Positions 48,679-58,203 of a DNA stretch of 64,000 bases are shown here, piece after piece. Position 1 is the stretch's first letter; each line of letters begins with the position of its first letter. The stretch covers positions 1 through 64,000 of the forward strand of contig JADIYW010000016.1 in assembly GCA_016705125.1 (NCBI GenBank), read 5' to 3'. The notes under the pieces are model-generated. The model searched no databases and was not told the DNA's origin. It saw only the letters and a list, made by a program, of their open reading frames with translations. Source of the stretch: Bacteroidota bacterium. Its GTDB lineage: Bacteria > Bacteroidota > Bacteroidia > Chitinophagales > JADIYW01. The position numbers and the translations under genes were made by a program.

Positions 48679-51627
48679 ATGACCATGCCACTAAATATAT
48701 CAACAGAAGTTTGGAGTGATTTAGCCAAACAATTAGAAGGAGACTTGTTTTTGGATTTAAAAACCCGCACCCTTTATGCCACTGATGCCTCGGTATATAG
48801 AGAAATGCCTTTGGCTGTTGTATTGGCAAAAACAAAAAGGGATATTCAATTACTCATTCAATTTGCAGTTAAACACAATGTTGCACTTATTCCACGTACA
48901 GCTGGCACCTCATTAGGCGGTCAGGTGGTTGGAAATGGAATTGTGGTAGATGTTTCTAAATATTTTAATAAAATAATTGAATTAAATGTAGCCGAAAAAT
49001 ATGTAATTGTTGAGCCAGGTGTTATTAGAGATGATTTGAATCGATTTTTGGCTCCACATAAATTATGGTTTGGGCCTGAAACCAGCACCGCCAACCGCGC
49101 CATGATTGGCGGAATGGTGGGCAATAATTCTTGTGGTTCCTATTCTATTGTTTATGGAACAACAAGGGAACATGTACTAGAGCTAAATACGCTTTTGAGT
49201 GATGGTTCTGAAGCGGTTTTTAAGGCACTTAAAGCAGATGAGTTTAATCAAAAAATGAATTTACCTACACTTGAGGGACAAATTTATAGTGCCGTTTTTG
49301 CCGAATTGGAAAGTGAATTGGTTAGAAAAGAAATAAAGGAAGGCTTTCCTAAAGCAGAAATACATAGAAGAAATACAGGTTATGCAGTTGATTATCTTGC
49401 TCAAATGCAGCCATTCGAAAAGGACGGAGCCGAATTTGATTTTTGTAAGTTATTGGCAGGTTCGGAGGGCACTTTAGCATTTACTACGCAAATAAAGTTA
49501 AATTTAGAACCTATTCCACCAAAAGAAAAGGCTGTGGTTTGTATCCATTTTAACGATATACAACAAAGTTTGGAAGCGGTGGTCGCTATAATGGATTTTA
49601 AACCTAGAGCACTTGAAATGATTGATAAAATCATCTTGGATTGCACTAAATCAAATAAGGAGCAAGAAAAAAATCGTTTTTTTGTAAATGGTGATCCAGC
49701 AGCAATTTTGATAGTTGAATTTTGGGCTGAATCAAGAGCCGAACTCGATGCAATGTCGGGTACTTTGATTGAAAACCTGAAATTGCAACATTTTGGCTAT
49801 GATTATCCAATTGTTTATGGTAGTGATATAAACAAAATTTGGAGTCTTCGTAAGGCAGGACTTGGTTTATTGGCAAATATTCCTGGCGATGCAAAAGCAG
49901 TGGCTGTAATTGAAGATACTGCTGTTTATGTAAAAGATTTGCCCGCTTATATAGCAGAATTTACCGCTATGATGCAACGATTTGGTCAGCAATCGGTTTA
50001 CTATGCGCATGCAGGTGCTGGCGAATTGCATTTGCGACCCATTTTGGATTTGAAGGAAGCCGAGGGAAGGAAATTGTTTAGAGCAATAGCCACTGAAACG
50101 GCCCATTTGGTGAAAAAATATAATGGTTCTTTGAGTGGTGAGCATGGTGATGGCAGAGTGCGTGGCGAATTTATTCCACTAATGGTGGGTGAAAAAAATT
50201 ACCAATTACTTAGAAAGATAAAAGCAATTTGGGATCCAAATAATATTTTTAATCCTGGAAAAATTGTAGATACGCCTCCAATGGATACTTCTTTGAGGTA
50301 TGAAGAAGATCATGAAAACAAAGAATTTGAAACCATTTTTAATTTTGGAAAAGAAGGTGGAATATTAAGAGCTGCCGAAAAATGCAATGGCTCAGGCGAT
50401 TGTCGGAAGTCGGCAGGCGCAGGTGGAACGATGTGTCCTAGTTTTATGGCGTCGCATAATGAAAAAGATACGACAAGAGCGAGAGCGAATATATTGAGGG
50501 AATTTTTGACTCGATCGCCAAAAGTAAATCGATTTAACCATAAGGAGATTTATGATGTGATGGATTTGTGTTTGTCGTGCAAGGGTTGCAGTTCCGAATG
50601 TCCTTCAAATGTTGATATTGCTACACTTAAAGCGGAGTTTTTACACCAATATTATGCTGAAAATGGAGTGCCTTTTAGAAGTAAAATTTTTGGAAATATT
50701 GGCAAAATAAACAAACTTGCCATGCCATTTTCTAAACTTGCAAATTGGTCATTTAAGCAAAAAACGATTTCTAGTCTTATTAAAAAAGCGCTTGGCGTTG
50801 CAAGTGAAAGAAGTTTCCCTGAGTTTTCAAAAATGGCTTTGGATAAATGGGTTAAAAAGAATCCCGAATCGCTGATTTGTAACGGAAAACCAAAGAAAAC
50901 AGTTTATCTTTTTATTGATGAATTTACCAATTATAATGATGCACATATTGGCATTGCAACGGTAGCGCTTTTGAAGGGTTTGGGTTATAATGTAATCTAT
51001 AAAGAGCATGCCGAAAGTGGAAGAGCTTATTTGTCCAAAGGATTAGTAAAAGAAGCACAGCAATTGGCCATTAAAAATGTGCAAATTTTTAAAGATTTGG
51101 TTTCAGAAGATACCCCATTAATTGGAATTGAGCCATCTGGAATACTTTCTTTTAGAGATGAATATCCGAAATTGGTGGATGAAAAAGATGCAGAACAAGC
51201 GCATAAATTGGGTAAGAATTGCCTGATGCTTGAAGAATTTTTGTATCGAGAGGCACAAATCGGAAATATAAGTGCCGAGCAATTTGATGATAATCCACAA
51301 CATTATCTGATTCATGGCCATTGCCACCAAAAAGCACTTTCATCGGTGGACAATACCGCATTTGTTTTATCGTTGCCTCGAAATAGTACAGTTGAAATAA
51401 TACCATCGGGTTGCTGTGGAATGGCGGGTTCTTTTGGTTACGAAAAAGAGCATTACGACCTTTCTATGCAAGTAGGGGAATTGGTTTTGTTTCCCAAAGT
51501 TAGACAATCAGCTGATACAGTAGAAGTAGTAGCACCAGGCACCAGTTGTCGTCATCAAATAAAAGATGGCACAAGTAGGCATGCCAAGCATCCTGCCGAA
51601 GTATTATTGGACCATTTGAAACAATAG
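48679..51627 (+). CDS. FAD-linked oxidase/Fe-S fusion (YdiJ-like, D-lactate or 2-hydroxyacid dehydrogenase)
   Basis: About 982 residues, intact. Residues 40-260 are the FAD-binding PCMH domain (VALIPRTAGTSLGGQVVGNGIVVDVSKYF; STANRAMIGGMVGNNSCGS). Then comes the FAD-oxidase C-terminal domain with YYAHAGAGELHLRPILDL and GEHGDGR. Around residues 575-640 lie two cysteine clusters (CNGSGDCR ... MCPSF and CLSCKGCSSECPSN), then a GlcF-type domain with CCG motifs (HGHCHQKAL; SGCCGMAGSFGYEKEHY). The arrangement fits YdiJ-like D-2-hydroxyacid dehydrogenases feeding the quinone pool. Start at 48679 (or 48685) is preferred over an upstream TTG inside the promoter. Confidence 0.9.
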   Translation: MTMPLNISTEVWSDLAKQLEGDLFLDLKTRTLYATDASVYREMPLAVVLAKTKRDIQLLIQFAVKHNVALIPRTAGTSLGGQVVGNGIVVDVSKYFNKIIELNVAEKYVIVEPGVIRDDLNRFLAPHKLWFGPETSTANRAMIGGMVGNNSCGSYSIVYGTTREHVLELNTLLSDGSEAVFKALKADEFNQKMNLPTLEGQIYSAVFAELESELVRKEIKEGFPKAEIHRRNTGYAVDYLAQMQPFEKDGAEFDFCKLLAGSEGTLAFTTQIKLNLEPIPPKEKAVVCIHFNDIQQSLEAVVAIMDFKPRALEMIDKIILDCTKSNKEQEKNRFFVNGDPAAILIVEFWAESRAELDAMSGTLIENLKLQHFGYDYPIVYGSDINKIWSLRKAGLGLLANIPGDAKAVAVIEDTAVYVKDLPAYIAEFTAMMQRFGQQSVYYAHAGAGELHLRPILDLKEAEGRKLFRAIATETAHLVKKYNGSLSGEHGDGRVRGEFIPLMVGEKNYQLLRKIKAIWDPNNIFNPGKIVDTPPMDTSLRYEEDHENKEFETIFNFGKEGGILRAAEKCNGSGDCRKSAGAGGTMCPSFMASHNEKDTTRARANILREFLTRSPKVNRFNHKEIYDVMDLCLSCKGCSSECPSNVDIATLKAEFLHQYYAENGVPFRSKIFGNIGKINKLAMPFSKLANWSFKQKTISSLIKKALGVASERSFPEFSKMALDKWVKKNPESLICNGKPKKTVYLFIDEFTNYNDAHIGIATVALLKGLGYNVIYKEHAESGRAYLSKGLVKEAQQLAIKNVQIFKDLVSEDTPLIGIEPSGILSFRDEYPKLVDEKDAEQAHKLGKNCLMLEEFLYREAQIGNISAEQFDDNPQHYLIHGHCHQKALSSVDNTAFVLSLPRNSTVEIIPSGCCGMAGSFGYEKEHYDLSMQVGELVLFPKVRQSADTVEVVAPGTSCRHQIKDGTSRHAKHPAEVLLDHLKQ

Positions 51628-51779
51628 TTGGGGGAATTTGGTAGAAGATTCCTTTAGCAAAAGAAATTGGATTCGAGTGGAGTAAAGATGGGTAGGATTA
51701 GCCTCATACACTTTGCTTTTACTTGAAAAAACGTTTTTTGGTAGCCTTTAAAGATTCAAATAGCCAAAGGCTTCTTCAT

Positions 51780-52646
51780 TCATTCTTCGTAGTAATAGGA
51801 ATAGTCAATTCCTTTCATAAACATTTCCCGGTCATTAATTTTATTGGTTAGTGCGGTTTCTATCAGTTGCTCTAAAACACTGCTATCCATTGTGCTAATA
51901 ATCATAGAATTCATATAGTTCTCTTTGCTTATTTTACTCCAGTCTACACATTTTTTCAGGTATTTTTTAAACATCAAATCCAGCCATATCCTTGTACTTC
52001 TTCCGTTGCCTTCCATAAAAGGATGTGCTTTGTTCATTTCAGCATACTTTAGGATAATGGTTTCTAAAGTAGTTTGTGGCATAGTGTCTATTTGTTGCAA
52101 TTTGCTCTTTAAGTGTTGAGCATAAACAAACTGATAACCTCCTTTTGAAATGCTCTTTTCCCTAACTTGCCCAGCAAAATCATACAAACCACCAAACAGA
52201 TATGCGTGAATTTGTTGCAGGCCTCTGGTGGTGCCTACTTCATATTCGTTTATCAAATTGCTTTCAAACAAGGTGTAGGCTTTCTTTTTGCTTTGTCCAT
52301 CAATGCTGGTATCGCTGTATAGGAACCAATCTAAAAATTTCATGGCTCTATTGTTGGGAAAATGCTTAGCTAATTCTATTACTCCATTGCTGTCAAGGGT
52401 ATCAGTATTATATTTTTTCCAATCAGAAGCTGTTAATTTCAGTTGGGTAGTGGCACTAACCAACTGATTGTTTTCTTTCTTTAGCTTCGATTTTAAGTAT
52501 TTCCAATAGTTACGGGTTTTAGAATAATCGGGTTCTTCATTTAAAACGCCAACAATATCCAACACACTAAACCACCATTTTGCATGTTCATCGTCCCAAA
52601 TTGCCCGTACCTCTCGGTCGTTAAAAAATCGGATGGATATTTTCAT
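51780..52646 (-). CDS. Bro-N/antirepressor-like domain fused to class III Fic AMP-transferase
   Basis: 288 residues, intact. Residues 1-110 are a Bro-N-like domain of prophage antirepressors (IRFFNDREVRAIWDDEHAKWWFSVLDIVGVL, YWKYLKSKLKKE, QLKLTASD). Residues 120-288 are a Fic domain: GTTRGLQQIHAYLFGGLYDFAGQVRE, SKGGYQF, and the catalytic motif HPFMEGNGRSTR with His 208. The C-terminus SYYYEE has the S-xxx-E inhibitory helix motif (Ser 283, Glu 287) of class III Fic proteins, which self-inhibit by blocking ATP. Likely AMPylates a protein target. No separate antitoxin seen. The gap 51628-51779 holds the palindrome AAAAAACGTTTTTT and an AGCCTTT/AAAGGCT pair. Confidence 0.9.
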   Translation of the reverse strand: MKISIRFFNDREVRAIWDDEHAKWWFSVLDIVGVLNEEPDYSKTRNYWKYLKSKLKKENNQLVSATTQLKLTASDWKKYNTDTLDSNGVIELAKHFPNNRAMKFLDWFLYSDTSIDGQSKKKAYTLFESNLINEYEVGTTRGLQQIHAYLFGGLYDFAGQVREKSISKGGYQFVYAQHLKSKLQQIDTMPQTTLETIILKYAEMNKAHPFMEGNGRSTRIWLDLMFKKYLKKCVDWSKISKENYMNSMIISTMDSSVLEQLIETALTNKINDREMFMKGIDYSYYYEE

Positions 52647-52711
52647 TTATAATGCTTTCATTTTTTTTAATTTAATTCCGAATAGGCTGAATAATGTTTA
52701 AACCTTATATG

Positions 52712-53734
52712 TTATTTGTAGTTTTTTAAATATCTCGTTGTCAAGTTTATAGTATCTTTTTTGTCAAAGTCTTTTATAATTACTCTTTTGGGAAAGTTAT
52801 TATCATCAAGTTCAAATTTACGTTCCTCAAAATTTGTAGAGTCTGAGTTTCTGATATTTTTCAAATATATTACATTTTTATTTTTAAAAACTCTATACAT
52901 AAATGGTTTACCATTGTATAATGTAGTTACTAATAACGAATTTTGGATATTTTCAAACTTGGTGGTATAATAATCTTCCTGGTATATTTCTTTTGAAATT
53001 TTAGATGAAAGTTTATTCTTACTATTATACCTTAATAGTTGGTTTGGATATTTAGTGTATATAAGGTTCTTGGTTTCATTGTCAAACAAGAAAGTATTAG
53101 AAAAACTAAATGTGTCAGTCTTTTTTCTTTTAAAATACTCTTGAACTATACTCTTTAAATATTCTCTTTTTGTTTCTGAAATTTGTTTTGACTTTTTATC
53201 TAAACCAATTTTTTCTGTAAATTTTATAAGTTGATTTATGTTGGAAATATGGTTAATGTAATCATATGGATTTGTATTTACCTCATCTCTAAGATTCAAT
53301 TCATATTCTTTGATATTTGAAATCTTTTTGTTTTTATAAAAATATTTGTAAAATTTGAAACCACAATTTGAATGTAAATAATAAGTTTTTTTTAGAATGT
53401 TGTTTTCATATATATGACCCTCTATCATTGTTAAATATTTCCCATTCCAATTGCCAAAAACAAATTGTCTATAAGATTTAAAAATCATTCTTTTTTTATC
53501 GTCAAACTCTATAATATTCAAAGTATCCTCTCCTTTTGTCTGAACTATATAGTTACAGTTATTAGGTAAATTTGAACTATCTACCATTAAATTCAAAAAC
53601 ATATCTTCAGTTAAAGAAGGAATTTGACCATTCAAAATATGTGGTAAGTTTTTATAGTCATTGGAATCTTGTTCTTTACAACTTAAAAAAAATATAAATA
53701 ATATGACTATTGATACTCTCCTAGGTTTCTGCAT
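52712..53734 (-). CDS. lipoprotein of unknown function, 340 residues
   Basis: Lipoprotein signal MQKPRRVSIVILFIFFLSC. The mature protein is Lys/Asn/Tyr-rich with repeated short beta-like stretches such as YIVQTKGEDTLNIIEFDDKKRMIF, KFYKYFYKNKKISNIKEYELN and FMYRVFKNKNVIYLKN. A run of toxin- or MORN-like Y-N-x-x-x-x repeats is not evident. No family recognised. It lies 65 bases after (upstream in transcription of) the Bro-N/Fic gene on the same strand. Its upstream neighbour is the structured element at 53.9 kb. Confidence 0.65.
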   Translation of the reverse strand: MQKPRRVSIVILFIFFLSCKEQDSNDYKNLPHILNGQIPSLTEDMFLNLMVDSSNLPNNCNYIVQTKGEDTLNIIEFDDKKRMIFKSYRQFVFGNWNGKYLTMIEGHIYENNILKKTYYLHSNCGFKFYKYFYKNKKISNIKEYELNLRDEVNTNPYDYINHISNINQLIKFTEKIGLDKKSKQISETKREYLKSIVQEYFKRKKTDTFSFSNTFLFDNETKNLIYTKYPNQLLRYNSKNKLSSKISKEIYQEDYYTTKFENIQNSLLVTTLYNGKPFMYRVFKNKNVIYLKNIRNSDSTNFEERKFELDDNNFPKRVIIKDFDKKDTINLTTRYLKNYK

Positions 53735-53859
53735 AAATCAAACATAACTTCTTTTTTATTTTCAAATCTATCATTTTTTCTTTACAAACTTACCAATTAA
53801 AGCCAAATTTTCTAAATCTAACTTCTCATTTCTAAAATCTAACTTCTCACCTCTATTCC

Positions 53860-53977
53860 CCCCGCGTGAGTTATGGCAGCGGTATCCTTTTTTTTGTTCT
53901 GCTTTGGTGTTGGGCAAAAAAGATATAAGCGGAAATAACGACCCTGCTTTTTGGAGCAGGGGCACGCCCAAATTGGC
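53860..53977. repeat. structured intergenic element with long imperfect inverted repeat plus GC hairpin
   Basis: The outer arms are GTTAT...GC..TATC.TTTTTT (from 53870) and AAAAAAGATA...GCG..ATAAC (to 53939). Immediately behind lies the perfect hairpin CCCTGCT/AGCAGGG with loop TTTTGG (53942-53961), then GCACGCCCAA. Just left (53814-53852) the phrase TCTAACTTCTCA occurs twice. G+C is far above the surroundings. The region 53735-54161 has no credible gene. It resembles a repeated extragenic element; a minus-strand reading frame across it (53771-53971) looks accidental. Confidence 0.55.
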
Positions 53978-54161
53978 TAAATGTTTTATTTTTTATCCTA
54001 TTTTTTTAGATTTCGGTGTTTTTTTAAATAAAAAGTGTGAATTGTGTAATATTTTTTACGATTTATGGCATTTTTTGTATTTTTTTATAACAAGTTTTGC
54101 ATCTAAATTTGCCATACCATATTACAAAATGGTAAATATTTTTTATTTTTAAGATGAGTAG

Positions 54162-55482
54162 ATGAAACATTTTTTTATTTTTTTATTTTTTATATCTTTT
54201 TGTTGTGGATTCGAACAAAGTAAAGCCCAATCATTTGATCCTTTTTTGGGGCAAAAATTGCAACAGAAATTGGACGATGTGCTCGTAACTTATGGGGTAA
54301 ACGGTATTTCGGTAGGTATTATTTATCCCGGAAAGGGATTGTGGCTGGGCACCAGCGGTTTTTCGCACGCGGGTGTACCCATTACGAGCGATATGGAATT
54401 TGGAATTGGGAGCAATACCAAACTTTTTACAGCTATTTCTATTCTTAAAATTGGTGCAAAGAAAACAGATAAATATAAACGATTCGATTGGTAAATACTT
54501 ACAACCCATTCCAAATGTAAATGGCAAAATTAAAATTGGGCAACTGCTCAATCATTCAAGTGGGATTGCCGACATTATTTTTTACCCTGGGTATGTTGAT
54601 ACCATTCAAAACAACCCTAATAGGCTATTTACTCCCGAGGAAATTCTTAAATTTATTGGTCCAAGGGCTTTTGCACCGGGTGCGAGAACGGAGTATTCAA
54701 GTTCTAATTATATTATTGCTGGTTTATTGTTTGAAAAATTGAGTGGACAAAATATTGCTTCTTTTATTAGAGATAGTATTCTGACTCCAAATAATTTGGA
54801 TAGCACTTTTTTTGATGTGGAAGAAACGGTGTTGGGTACCATTGCACATCCGTGGTTATCGGGCGTGGATATTGATAGCATGCCTCGTACCGCAATGAGC
54901 AGTTCGGCTTGGACCACTGGCGCTATATATTCGAATGCGCATGACATGGTAAAATGGTACGATGCGATAATGAATGGCCGAATCTTGGATCAACCAACTT
55001 TTGATATTTTGACAGATTTTAGTCAGCCTGTAGGGTATGGACATGGCATAAACAAAAGTAAATTGGATGGAAGAACGGTTTGGGGTGCAAATGGTGCAAT
55101 ATTGGGTTATAGGAGTAAAATGGTGTACGACCCTGCAACAAAAGCGATTTTATGTGTTTTGATGAATACCCATCTGGTTGATATTGAAAAAATAACTAGG
55201 GACATTTTTTCGACACTCAATAATAATATTACTACAGGATTATCTGAAAACAATTTTATGGAAGATAAACCCTTAATTTACCCTAATCCTAGTAGTGGAA
55301 AAATATTTATTGATACAAAGAATCAGGAAATAGAAAGCATTCAAGTTTTTAGTACCATAGGACAAGTGGTCAATGAGTTTAGAAATGATTTTAGTATATT
55401 GGATGAATTGCCAAAAGGGGTTTATTTGATAAAAATAAAAAGTAATAAAGGCGTTTTTGTAGATAAATTGGTGGTTGAATAG
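54162..55482 (+). CDS. T9SS-exported serine hydrolase (class C beta-lactamase/D-Ala-D-Ala peptidase fold), one frameshift near 54450
   Basis: Signal peptide MKHFFIFLFFISFCCGFEQSKAQ, then GVNGISVGIIYPGKGLWLGTSGF. The catalytic S-x-x-K is in FGIGSNTKLFTAISIL; the tyrosine motif is EYSSSNY, and QLLNHSSGIAD and VWGANGAILGYRS match the family. The first frame ends at 54494; one base change near 54450 gives SILKLVQRKQININDSIGKYL and continues. Residues from about 350 (IYPNPSSGKIFIDTKN ... GVFVDKLVVE) are a type A T9SS sorting domain. Probable surface or secreted esterase/peptidase; substrate unknown. A word-repeat block begins 3 bases after the stop. Confidence 0.85.
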
Positions 55483-55485
55483 AAC

Positions 55486-55720
55486 CAAGATGTTTAGAAT
55501 CAAGAGACAAGACAAAAAAATGGTTAATTGTTAATGGAGGCAAAATCAAGACAAAAAAAATGTTCAATGGTTAAATTTTAATGTTGAATGAATACAAATA
55601 ACCTAATATCTCAATAACCAATAACCCTACCGTGGACTGTCGACCGCGGACTGTGGACTTCCCCCACCCTGGACAGTTAACCGTGGACTCCCCAATACCC
55701 CCAATCTCCGATTTCAACAG
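55486..55720 (-). repeat. intergenic word-repeat block, copy 3 (inverted)
   Basis: Reading on the minus strand it holds TCTTGATTCTAAACATCTTG (55505-55486), TTAACCATT (55527-55519 and 55574-55566), CATTCAACATTAAA (55590-55577), TTATTGGTTATT (55624-55613) and several GTGGAC-core words at 55630-55690, some in palindromic pairs. Exact 12- to 14-base matches tie it to copy 2. The gap 55483-55789 holds nothing else except the promoter at 55760. Confidence 0.6.
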
Positions 55721-55759
55721 AATTGTATATAATTTATTGTTTCCTAAATATTAATTTTA

Positions 55760-55767
55760 TATTTTTG
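55760..55767 (+). promoter_or_regulatory. promoter of the GDXG esterase gene
   Basis: TATTTTTG is an exact TAnnTTTG; TTG at 55737-55739 with a 20-base spacer makes a good -33 box. The ATG follows 22 bases later. Confidence 0.55.
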
Positions 55768-55789
55768 ATTTATACATTGGTGAAATTAT

Positions 55790-56728
55790 ATGGGAAGTTT
55801 TCAAAGTGGGGCAATTAATTTATTTATAAGGGCGTTTCAAAAATCTCTTTTTGTACATAAAACAGAAACGATCACACATCGAAGCGGTTTTGAAAAATTG
55901 TCTAATATCGCTAAATTTCCAAGGCATGTACGTATTGAAAAAGAAGACATTGCAGACGTAGAAGGAGCGTGGTTTGTGCCTGTAAGGCAAAGCGATAAGA
56001 AGACGATTTTATATTTACATGGCGGTGGTTATTGTGTTGGGAGTTTTAATACTCATAGAGCATTAATTGCCCGAATAGCCAGAAGTGCAGGGGCAAGTGC
56101 CTTTGCCATCAATTATCGTAAAGCACCCGAGCATCCTTTTCCCGCAGGTTTAGATGATGCAATAGATGTTTATATGGAATTACTCAATTTGGGGCATAAA
56201 AACATTGTAATTGGAGGAGATAGTGCTGGTGGTGGCTTGTGTTTGGCATTAATGCAAAAGCTTAGGGAATCTGGAATAGAAATGCCTATTGGCGCTTTCC
56301 TCATTTCACCGTGGACTGATTTGACGTTTACTGGCGATACCATTAGAACTAAAGCAAATGTAGATCCACTTATTCCTCCTGAATTATTATCGGTTTTTGC
56401 AGATAAATATATTGGTGAGTACGAAGCTTCCAATCCATTGATTTCGCCATTATTTGCCGATTTTGATGAATTTCCACCTGTTTATATCCAGGTTGGAGGT
56501 CATGAGGTATTATTGGACGATTCAACTCGCCTAGCTAAAAACATGAAAGACCAAGGTATCAATGTTTCAATAGATGTATTTCCTGCCATGATGCATGTTT
56601 TTCAATGGTTGGGCGGTATGATACCTGAAGCAAATAAGGCAATAGCACAAATTGGTGAATTTATCAAAAATTTACCAGTTGCCGACCATAAAAAGGAATC
56701 GAAAAAACTTTCTTTGAAAACTAATTAA
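55790..56728 (+). CDS. alpha/beta hydrolase, GDXG (HSL) esterase/lipase
   Basis: 312 residues. Oxyanion-hole motif LYLHGGGYCVGS, NYRKAPEHPFPAGLDDAID, and nucleophile elbow IGGDSAGGGLCLAL, the GDSAG of the hormone-sensitive lipase family. Acid and histidine appear in LIPPELL...VGGHEVLLDDS and FPAMMHVFQW. No signal peptide, so cytoplasmic. Acts on short acyl esters in relatives. Precedes metY by 73 bases; functional link not evident. Confidence 0.88.
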   Translation: MGSFQSGAINLFIRAFQKSLFVHKTETITHRSGFEKLSNIAKFPRHVRIEKEDIADVEGAWFVPVRQSDKKTILYLHGGGYCVGSFNTHRALIARIARSAGASAFAINYRKAPEHPFPAGLDDAIDVYMELLNLGHKNIVIGGDSAGGGLCLALMQKLRESGIEMPIGAFLISPWTDLTFTGDTIRTKANVDPLIPPELLSVFADKYIGEYEASNPLISPLFADFDEFPPVYIQVGGHEVLLDDSTRLAKNMKDQGINVSIDVFPAMMHVFQWLGGMIPEANKAIAQIGEFIKNLPVADHKKESKKLSLKTN

Positions 56729-56801
56729 TTCTATTTGCTGTTATTAAACAAGCACAAAATTTTTATATTATTTAAACTAAATCAAAACTAAAAAATTAAA
56801 A

Positions 56802-58097
56802 ATGAGCAATCTCAGGTTTGAAACACTACAATTACATGCAGGTCAAGAAATTGACCCAACTACTGGCGCACGTGCAGTACCTATTTATCAAACTACTTCT
56901 TATCAATTTAAAGACACAACCCATGCGGCGAATTTGTTTGGATTGAAAGAATTTGGCAATATCTATACAAGGATAATGAATCCGACGACAGATGTATTTG
57001 AAAAGCGAATAGCAGCACTTGAAGGCGGTGTGGCTGCCGTGGCTACTTCTTCAGGTCAGTCGGCGCAATTCTTAGCCTTAAATAATATTTTAGAAGCAGG
57101 CGATAATTTTATTAGTACTTCCTTTTTGTACGGTGGTACATATAACCAATTTAAGGTGGCATTTAAGCGTTTGGGAATTGATGCTCGTTTTGCGGATGGC
57201 GACAGTCCTGAAAGTTTTGAAAAACTAATTGACGGTAAAACTAAAGCATTTTACCTCGAATCGATAGGCAATCCAAGAGGAAATGTGCCTGATTGGGAAA
57301 AGTTTAAGGCGCTTTCCGAAAAGTATGATATTCCAATAATAGTAGACAATACTTTTGGCGCAGGTGGTTATTTATTCAAGCCATTGGAGCATGGAGCGCA
57401 TGTGGTGGTTTCTTCTGCTACTAAATGGATTGGAGGACACGGAACAAGTATCGGTGGGATTATAGTAGATGGTGGTAATTTTAATTGGGGAAATGGAAAA
57501 TATCCGCAGTTTAGCCAACCAAGTGAAGGGTATCATGGATTGGTGTTTTGGGATGTATTTGGTACGCCTGGCCCATTTGGAAATATAGCATTTGCAATCA
57601 GAACTAGAGTAGAGGGACTTCGAGATTTTGGAAATGCCATCAGTCCGTTTAATTCTTTTTTATTACTTCAAGGCGTTGAAACGCTTTCATTGAGAATGGA
57701 ACGACATGTACAAAATGCCTTAGCTTTAGCGCAATGGTTGAGTAAACATGAAAAAGTAGAAAGTGTAAGTTACTCGGGATTGGAGACCGACAAATACCAT
57801 GAATTGGCGAAAAAATACTTGAAAAATGGGTTTGGTGCAGTTTTAAACTTTGAAGTAAAAGGAGGTTTTGAAGCAGCTAAAAAAGTAATTAATAGCTTAA
57901 AATTAGTAAGTCATTTGGCAAATGTGGGTGATGCAAAAACATTGGCAATCCATTCAGCATCAACTACTCACGACCAATTAAGCGATGCAGAAAGAGTGTC
58001 AGCAGGCGTTGGGCAAGCCATGATACGGGTTTCGGTTGGTTTGGAGCATATTGAAGATATTAAGGCTGATTTTGATCAAGCATTAGCTAATACATAA
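56802..58097 (+). CDS. metY: O-acetylhomoserine aminocarboxypropyltransferase (sulfhydrylase)
   Basis: 431 residues of the Cys/Met metabolism PLP family. The long form MetY is indicated by FETLQLHAGQEIDPTTGARAVPIYQTTSYQF at the start and by length. The PLP lysine is in VVSSATKWIGGHGTSIGG. GQSAQFLALNNIL and YGGTYNQFKVAFKRLGI are typical. It makes homocysteine from O-acetylhomoserine and sulfide. The gene for the preceding step, metX, follows 121 bases later with its own promoter. Confidence 0.93.
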   Translation: MSNLRFETLQLHAGQEIDPTTGARAVPIYQTTSYQFKDTTHAANLFGLKEFGNIYTRIMNPTTDVFEKRIAALEGGVAAVATSSGQSAQFLALNNILEAGDNFISTSFLYGGTYNQFKVAFKRLGIDARFADGDSPESFEKLIDGKTKAFYLESIGNPRGNVPDWEKFKALSEKYDIPIIVDNTFGAGGYLFKPLEHGAHVVVSSATKWIGGHGTSIGGIIVDGGNFNWGNGKYPQFSQPSEGYHGLVFWDVFGTPGPFGNIAFAIRTRVEGLRDFGNAISPFNSFLLLQGVETLSLRMERHVQNALALAQWLSKHEKVESVSYSGLETDKYHELAKKYLKNGFGAVLNFEVKGGFEAAKKVINSLKLVSHLANVGDAKTLAIHSASTTHDQLSDAERVSAGVGQAMIRVSVGLEHIEDIKADFDQALANT

Positions 58098-58114
58098 AAA
58101 AATTAAAGTATAGG

Positions 58115-58142
58115 GAGATTGGTTTTAAACAGCCAATCTTCT
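58115..58142 (+). terminator. hairpin between metY and metX
   Basis: AGATTGG/CCAATCT stem with a ten-base loop, followed by TCTTTATC. It lies 18 bases after metY and before the metX promoter. Confidence 0.5.
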
Positions 58143-58203
58143 TTATCATTAGGTAAATTTTTTAAGTAATGCGAAATATGTCGTTTTACTTCAATCAAAT
58201 TTT

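Noticed and set aside
53771..53971. 67-codon minus-strand reading frame rich in Arg and Gly
   Set aside because: It runs straight through the hairpin element and its repeats, has no domain pattern and matches what structured DNA gives by chance.
55641..55690. GTGGACTGT-type repeats as a transposon end or operator
   Set aside because: No partner end, target duplication or transposase; they fit better as part of the word-repeat block.
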